Assembly (NCBI GenBank): GCA_949152475.1
Contig: OX424568.1
Coordinates: forward strand, 8,717,667 to 8,781,666
Length of the DNA: 64,000 nt
Origin: Terebella lapidaria
Taxonomy: Eukaryota; Annelida; Polychaeta; Terebellida; Terebellidae
Reading direction: 5' to 3'
The notes under the pieces are model-generated. The model ran no database searches. It worked only from the letters and a program-made list of their open reading frames with translations, and was not told where the DNA came from. Of this stretch, positions 58,789 to 64,000 are shown piece after piece. Both the position numbers and the translations under genes were made by a program. Positions within the stretch are counted from its first letter, which is position 1. Every line of letters begins with the position of its first letter.

Positions 58789-58885
58789 CAATCCAAAAAT
58801 CGCCCGTCAGGTCTCCAAATCCAGTCCTATAATTTTCCCAGTCCCGGTTGAAGTTGACTGATCCATCCTGCCTTCTCAGCAAAAC
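58789..58885 (-). CDS. Fibrinogen-related protein, FReD exon b
   Basis: A 97-nt exon from TGTCAG| to ATTG|GTAATA. It encodes VLLRRQDGSVNFNRDWENYR and TGFGDLTGDFWIG. This is the strongly conserved FReD segment (Q.R.DGS..F.R.W..Y..GFG...GEFW.G). It starts in phase 0 and leaves in phase 1, fitting the exon at 58290. The piece that should precede it (about 50 residues ending GGWT) was not found between here and 59375. Confidence 0.9.
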
Positions 58886-59374
58886 CTGACATAGTCATTA
58901 AAGAGAATGTATAGGCCATTAATTATAAATAATAATATATCACTCTTCCATTCGAAGTGAATATTGTTAATAATACCCCTGATGAAAACGGTATTTATCT
59001 TGAAAACCCACAATAATAGTATAGGCCTAGATTATTCGCTCCTCCACGCAGTCGGGAAAATTGTTCTTGGCTATATATATATTCTATCCTGGATCCATGA
59101 CGCCAGTGTGTTTTTGGATGGACTATTCTATCGAACTTTGTTTTTATTCCAAAATGTCGTATTCTTATGTTTGCTTTACCACCATCAACATCTGGTGTGC
59201 TGGAGGTAATAGGTTGTTACATTCATTTGTATTGATTATGAACGTGTAAAAATGTTCAATTAGCATCTGTGATCATTATAATTTATTCGCAAGATCTTCA
59301 TTTACCAACAGTTAATTGGTAAAACACGTAAACCGTAATGTAAAAATGACAATGACCGAATTTCGGGTCCATAC

Positions 59375-59735
59375 CTTGATCCGTCAAAATGTTATCTGTT
59401 CCAGTCGTTGGAACTGAAGACAGATTCCATGGAACTACTGATTCCTCTTCGTCTCGAGTAGGCTGATTAGATGCAGTAGATACAGAATTGTCTCCAGAAG
59501 GAAGCGAATGATGCAGATGTTCCTTTCCGCAACATGTGATCGCAAAACCAACCACAGACATGGTCAAAAGAAGTACAAGTAAGATGTAGGTAGGCACCAG
59601 GTATAAAGTATACCTTGTCTTCAGTCTTTCAGAGGCGTTCGTCAGTTCTTGAAGCTGCCGTGTGATAGTTGAAGAAGTGTTGGAGAACCGATTATTATTG
59701 ATTGCGACTTTGTCGTGTTGCTTTTCGGGATCCAT
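59375..59735 (-). CDS. Type II membrane-anchor exon, probably N-terminus of the FReD protein
   Basis: A 120-codon exon ending at a good donor (ATCAAG|GTATGG), phase 1. I start it at MDPEKQHDKVAINNN; the open frame continues upstream to other ATGs, so the start is not certain. Residues 1-43 are polar, with a helical ITRQLQELTNASERLKTR stretch. Residues about 44-68 are one hydrophobic span (LYLVPTYILLVLLLTMSVVG) ending CC. The rest is a Ser/Thr-rich stalk. This is the layout of a type II anchored lectin-like receptor. The phase does not fit the exon at 58885 directly, so at least one exon between them is missing or unseen. Belonging to the same gene is inference. Confidence 0.5.
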
Positions 59736-59899
59736 CACATCACTTGCAAACCATCCAAAGTACGCAGCGAAGTGAACATAATAAGCCATACGAAGATTTA
59801 TTATAAACCAGGCTTCCCACAAACAGGTCGATGATATCGCATGTCCATCAATGCTTATTTTGATCAAGGAATCAATGTAACATAACACTGACGCTTGGA

Positions 59900-61530
59900 C
59901 ATCGAACTTGCTCTGAAATAACCCTACATATCAATATCTGAAGTGAATCACTCTTTATTTTTCCATTAATTAATGGAAGGTATTAGTGAAATTCGGACAC
60001 CGGTATTAATTAGTGTCAGGTGAGTCTATAAAAATGACCAAAATGGATGACAAAGGAACATGAACATATTGATCTCAAACCTTTGATGAGGGGGGGGGGG
60101 GGGGTGGGAGCATGTTGGGGACACCCATAAATTTGGTACCTGGAACAGGCGATTTTTGTGAAAGTCCTTCGTTAATTACGAATGATTCGGTGCAGATGGG
60201 AACTACTTCCGTCATGCTTGAAGAAGTTCTCGGAAGACCGGGTCATCACACATCGTGTGCAGGTAATAGTACTTTGCACCAGTATTATTTGTACCAATTA
60301 TATTTTGCTATAGTTGCTGCGCAAACTCCAGCGAGGAGTGCACTGCTCTCATTGTTGTTCGCATTCCTTCTGTGGATTCGGCACACTTGTGTGAAATATT
60401 TACGGTATAATACAGTCACTATTTTGAAAGACCGGTAGGTACAACCAGTTCCAGCTAAAATGCAACTTAAGCCAAAACAAAAATAACGTATTTCCAAAAC
60501 GTATTGGTGTATCTGAAAAAGGACTCCCTGTGTAAAACAACCAACTAAATAACCTCCTGTCAGATTGGATGAAATCATAGTTACTAAACAATGCAGAACG
60601 TGTTTCTGAATATGTCTCAGTTTTATATTGTCATTATTAAAGTAGCGAGTTCGTATTTCTAAACCAGCCCGAATCCTCAAGTGTGTGTCCCTAAGAGCCA
60701 ATTCGTCCATTTCAGGACTGATATGGCCTCTCGATAGTTACCATCCAAAGTCATGCAAAGTTCAAGTCAATGACACATCAAATTGTTTTACTGAGTTATT
60801 TGGCAATTGTATATCGATTACCATGATTACACCATGTGTAGTAGAAACAACTACATTTCACACACTGTTCCCGGTGACGCCATGTATTTGGTTGGGTTTG
60901 TTTTTCTTCAAAAATGTTGTAATTTAGGCTTGTTATTGACGTCATCGAAATTTGTTTTTGTTTTTTATGGAAATAGGTTGATATATTTAAGGTAGTAAGT
61001 TGACGCTGCGCTTTATTTGCAACAGTTCAGACTGCGCATCATTCTTCATTCTCCTGTGTTATGGGTGACAATATATTTTTTTTTAATTGCGCATTTGTAA
61101 GGGTGGCGCCAGTGTGGCTTCGGTATCAGGTTAAACATTGTGTCTGTTCCAAAATGAATTTTAGGTTCATTATCGACATCATCAAAATATGGTTATAGTG
61201 GTATTTATAGATTGATACTTACATGGGCATAGCAAACGACACCCAGTTCGTTCCGGTAGGTCGCCAGCCTCACAATCATTGGGCACATTCCATGTATTCG
61301 TGGTAATAGATTGATACTTACATTCCACGGAAGATCTCGGAAGAAATCCAACTGGACATAAAGTATAAACTTCAATTAAAAGTTTCTCTGCGAGATCCGA
61401 CATCCTTAGTGAGTGCCTGTGCTCGGATCCGACCTCTTATTGATGGCACTGTTCACTTTGGATATTCACTCACAAATTCACCTCTTTTGGCACACGTTCA
61501 ACAACACCCCATTATAGTTTAAAATAATCC
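59900..61530. other. Spacer with S-module copies, no supported gene
   Basis: A poly-G run at about 60090-60104. S-like copies near 60910 and 61150, and two more AATAGATTGATACTTACA phrases at 61205 and 61305. On the minus strand, short Cys-containing frames (CPVGFLPRSSVE; DCEAGDLPERTGC) each end exactly at such a phrase, which reads as a GTAAGTATC donor there. I cannot show that they are exons. Confidence 0.4.
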
Positions 61531-62940
61531 TTAAGTAAATGACCACTAGCCCAACGACTACTTCTCGCCAATGCTCCCCATACATCTTGTTAACGCTCTT
61601 TTCTTCTTCTCATTTTTTTTTTGTTTCTATCACGTTATCTCTTTACCAGAGTTACTCACATCCTGGTGTTTTGTCCTGTTCTTGTTTTTTTTTCATTTCC
61701 ACACATTTTACTAATGGTCTCGGATGGAGTATTCCATTCACTCTTAGTTGTTATTGTTTATTCGGAATATGTCCATCTTTTCTGGCCTTTTGTGTTGGGT
61801 TGGTATTTAGCGCTAAACCCATACTAACATCAGTCATGCAGGCTCCTAGTTTGTAATTTGCCAACATTGTAATGTACGCACATGAAACAAGAAACCTCAT
61901 ATATTTTAATGACACATATGGTATGTACATCGAGCCGAATATAAGAAGAACATGATACATTTGACCATCAACATCGTGACAAAAACACATAAAATGTAGA
62001 ATTTTGTGGCGACACATGTGTATATGTTGTTCCAATGTGTGATATCAATTTATCATTATACTAACCAACAATTATTTCTTTATTTTCACAAACTTTATGG
62101 TACGCATGCTGGCATATATTATCAATGAGATTGGTTCCGTGGTTTGAAATTCTTGTCAATCGGATTCCAGCAATCAGTAATCAGCAAATGAACCTTGCGC
62201 ACTAGCAGATTTACGTATGACAACACCGGTCAAATAATTTCAACCGATACTGAGAAAGATTTAATGATATTCTTGTAATTTTCGCAATTTTCTTTCTTTA
62301 TAAAAATAGTTAATGTGGTTTATACAGTACGTAAAAATGGTGATCTAAAAGAATTAATCACAAGTGAGTATCATATAAGCATATCCACCAGAAAATATAT
62401 TATCCTAGTATAAAAACGTACCTTTTTTGGCAATGAATTTTCATTGTTTCAAACATTATTAATCGCACATTTCATTGTTTTCTTTCCCAAAATTTTAGCC
62501 ATTGGATATTTCAACATTTATGATGATAAAATGAATAAAACAAACATAAAAAGTACTGCGAGCTACGGACGGATACCTTCATATTAAAATGGTATACATC
62601 AAAATCAAATTTACCGTCGGTGAAGCATAAATGTGTGTCTGTGGTGGGGTAATTTATTGATACAGCAATTGTTCGGACAGCTCGGATGATCCGATATACA
62701 TATATCACAATATAATACGGACATGAATGGTTATTTAACTACACCCAGATATAATATGACTAGAATGAGTGATGTTTCCACGCTGTGAATTCATATAATT
62801 ACCGGTATCCATTAAAATAAAATTTACAACATATGAATCATACCTCGTGTTTGTGTGTCAGTCTTTTTTCGGAACCACAATAATTCACTGTGCTTTTATG
62901 ATTTAACTCGCGATGTATCACAATAAAATTGCAATGAATT
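61531..62940. other. AT-rich spacer, no supported gene
   Basis: A T-rich stretch near 61600-61700, then AT-rich sequence. Nothing with splice, start or repeat-end support. Confidence 0.4.
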
Positions 62941-62984
62941 TACTCATAGCAAAATGAATTGTCACACGTACATATCGGGGTTGG

Positions 62985-62990
62985 TATAAT
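62985..62990 (+). promoter_or_regulatory. TATA-like element
   Basis: TATAAT about 95 bp before the ATG at 63085, a plausible distance for a start site near 63015 and a short leader. Confidence 0.35.
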
Positions 62991-63084
62991 ACAGCGAACA
63001 TGAGTTATGTGCTCACATCTAATATAAGCGCGACCATCGCAGCAATTCCTACATCGAGTCTTCGCCTGAAGACAGAACAGAAAG

Positions 63085-63162
63085 ATGGGGAAGTTGTCGA
63101 CTGTCACTTTGCTGTTACTGGCAGCGATCTGCATGACCGTCGTGTTGGCGAAAAACAAGAAG
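63085..63162 (+). CDS. Signal-peptide first exon of a secreted protein
   Basis: ATG in a favourable context (GAAAGATGG). The exon encodes 26 residues, MGKLSTVTLLLLAAICMTVV then LAKNKK, and ends at a strong donor AAG|GTGAGA, phase 0. A hydrophobic core followed by LA and a charged run fits a cleavable signal peptide with cleavage near VLA. The rest of the gene lies beyond the window or in downstream exons I cannot identify, so the product is unknown. Confidence 0.65.
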
Positions 63163-63289
63163 GTGAGAATTGTTAACAAAAAACGGATGGTATTATTAGT
63201 GATGATTAAAGTTAATTGAACAGTCGTTATTCCCGGCAGCTCGTTGGTACGACGCAACTGTTCTTATTTTGATTTTTGTTTCGAAATTG

Positions 63290-63445
63290 TCAGTATTTCC
63301 CAGTAATTTAAACCAGGAAAAAATATTCAAACCGGGAATAAATCATTAAAACCAGAATTCTTTCCCAGAATAAATAGTTATTTACAGGTTTAAATAATTT
63401 ATTCCTGGTGTACATAGTTTTTCCCGGTATAAATAGTTTATACTT
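63290..63445. repeat. Degenerate TTCCCAG/GGTATAAATAGTTT repeats
   Basis: Several imperfect copies in both orientations of an approximately 25-bp phrase (CCAGGAAAAAAT, CCGGGAATAAAT, CCCAGAATAAATAG, CCCGGTATAAATAG). They lie in the first intron of the gene above. Confidence 0.6.
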
Positions 63446-63582
63446 GCACCTTTCAGCTGGAACTTGTGTGCTGGACTAGCTTCACGAAAACTTATTTCAG
63501 TTCATACGCACTCCAATTTCTTACTTTTACATTCAATATCAAGAACTTCTGATTGAATTGCGAACTCTGAGCTCTTTTTAGG

Positions 63583-64000
63583 ATACCGGACCTTTGATCC
63601 GATAACCTATTGGCATGGCGTTGCGTCCGTCGTCCGTCCGTCGTCTGTCATCCGTAAACAATTTTATCTTTAAAGTTTACGGTCGAATCTTTCTGAAATT
63701 TTGCACAAAGATGCCTAAAAATACTTCCAGAGGGAGGTATTTTTTCTTTTTCTTTTTTTCGCATTTTTTTTTCAGGATGGCGGCCGTTTTGACGAAAAAT
63801 TGCCAATTTGGGACTTCAGTAACTTTTTTTCTTATTGATGCATAACACTCTTCATATATACTCCTGTGATGTGTATAAGTTTCGTTGCGATTGAATCGCT
63901 CGAAGTGGGCCATTTTGGGCCCAAACTCGGCCCAAATGGAATTTTCCCATGTTGAACGGCCCTCTGCTTTATTATGGGAAACATTTTGCCTAATATTCCA
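63583..64000. mobile_element. GGTTACCGGAC-type TIR element, second copy, cut by window end
   Basis: Begins GGATACCGGACC after TA. It carries GTTGCGTCCGTCGTCCGTCC and later CGCTCGAAGTGGGCCATTTT, the reverse complements of segments at 43200-43570. The other end is outside the window. Confidence 0.75.

Noticed and set aside
59736-59888. Longer N-terminus for the anchor exon
   Set aside because: The frame is open, but the added residues would put more hydrophobic and Cys-containing sequence before a clean polar type II N-terminus. Not excluded, just less likely.
61539-61856. Hydrophobic frame with many Phe and Ser
   Set aside because: Comes from a T-rich stretch; no splice or start support.

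Overview
The window looks like nuclear DNA of an animal, most likely a marine invertebrate. The host sequence is AT-rich. The recognisable coding pieces are intron-split: fibrinogen-related-domain exons, a PAN/Apple-like exon pair, a type II membrane-anchor exon and a signal-peptide exon. Transposon-derived DNA is very dense. There is no bacterial gene organisation. I cannot fix the phylum from the sequence; a mollusc- or lancelet-type genome would fit.

Left third (about 0.4-19.2 kb). This is a tandem array of paralogous units on the + strand, starting near 440, 5487 and 8568. Each carries an exon-like module of unknown identity (alpha), a second one (beta), shared spacer modules, and a PAN/Apple-like half-domain exon. 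A nearly identical 2.9-kb tandem duplication (10990-13891 and 13892-16801) and a 266-bp duplication (17088-17619) sit inside it. The 266-bp duplication contains the candidate second PAN exon. A fourth alpha exon lies at 18605.

Middle (19.65-30.01 kb). A Ty3/gypsy LTR retrotransposon lies on the minus strand. It has 762-bp LTRs that look identical and a TTATG target duplication, and it is inserted in a LINE-like reverse-transcriptase remnant. It is more GC-rich than its surroundings and young.

Right half (30-60 kb). The same spacer modules reappear, inverted. At its far end is a minus-strand gene encoding a fibrinogen-related C-terminal domain (exons at 58885-58789, 58290-58120 and 57448-57201), probably anchored by the transmembrane exon at 59735-59375. 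A degraded paralogue lies at 51.0-51.7 kb. So the left array points right and the right array points left.

The most unusual material is mobile. First, a family of TIR elements with termini TACGRAAGCG, 6-bp target duplications and bodies made of about 21-bp dyad-symmetric tandem repeats occurs in three sequence subfamilies, with nested and dimeric forms (12.6, 15.5, 35.1, 38.5-40.0 and 51.7 kb). Second, two related elements (32.0-33.3 and 35.6-36.7 kb) have hairpins at both ends carrying a word that differs between copies but matches within each copy. A 3.2-kb TIR element (45.7-48.9 kb), a GGTTACCGGAC-ended element with a 133-bp minisatellite, a TATA-flanked MITE, SINE-like tRNA remnants and a 5'-truncated LINE fill much of the rest. 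At the right edge, a signal-peptide first exon (63085-63162) begins an unidentified secreted protein gene.
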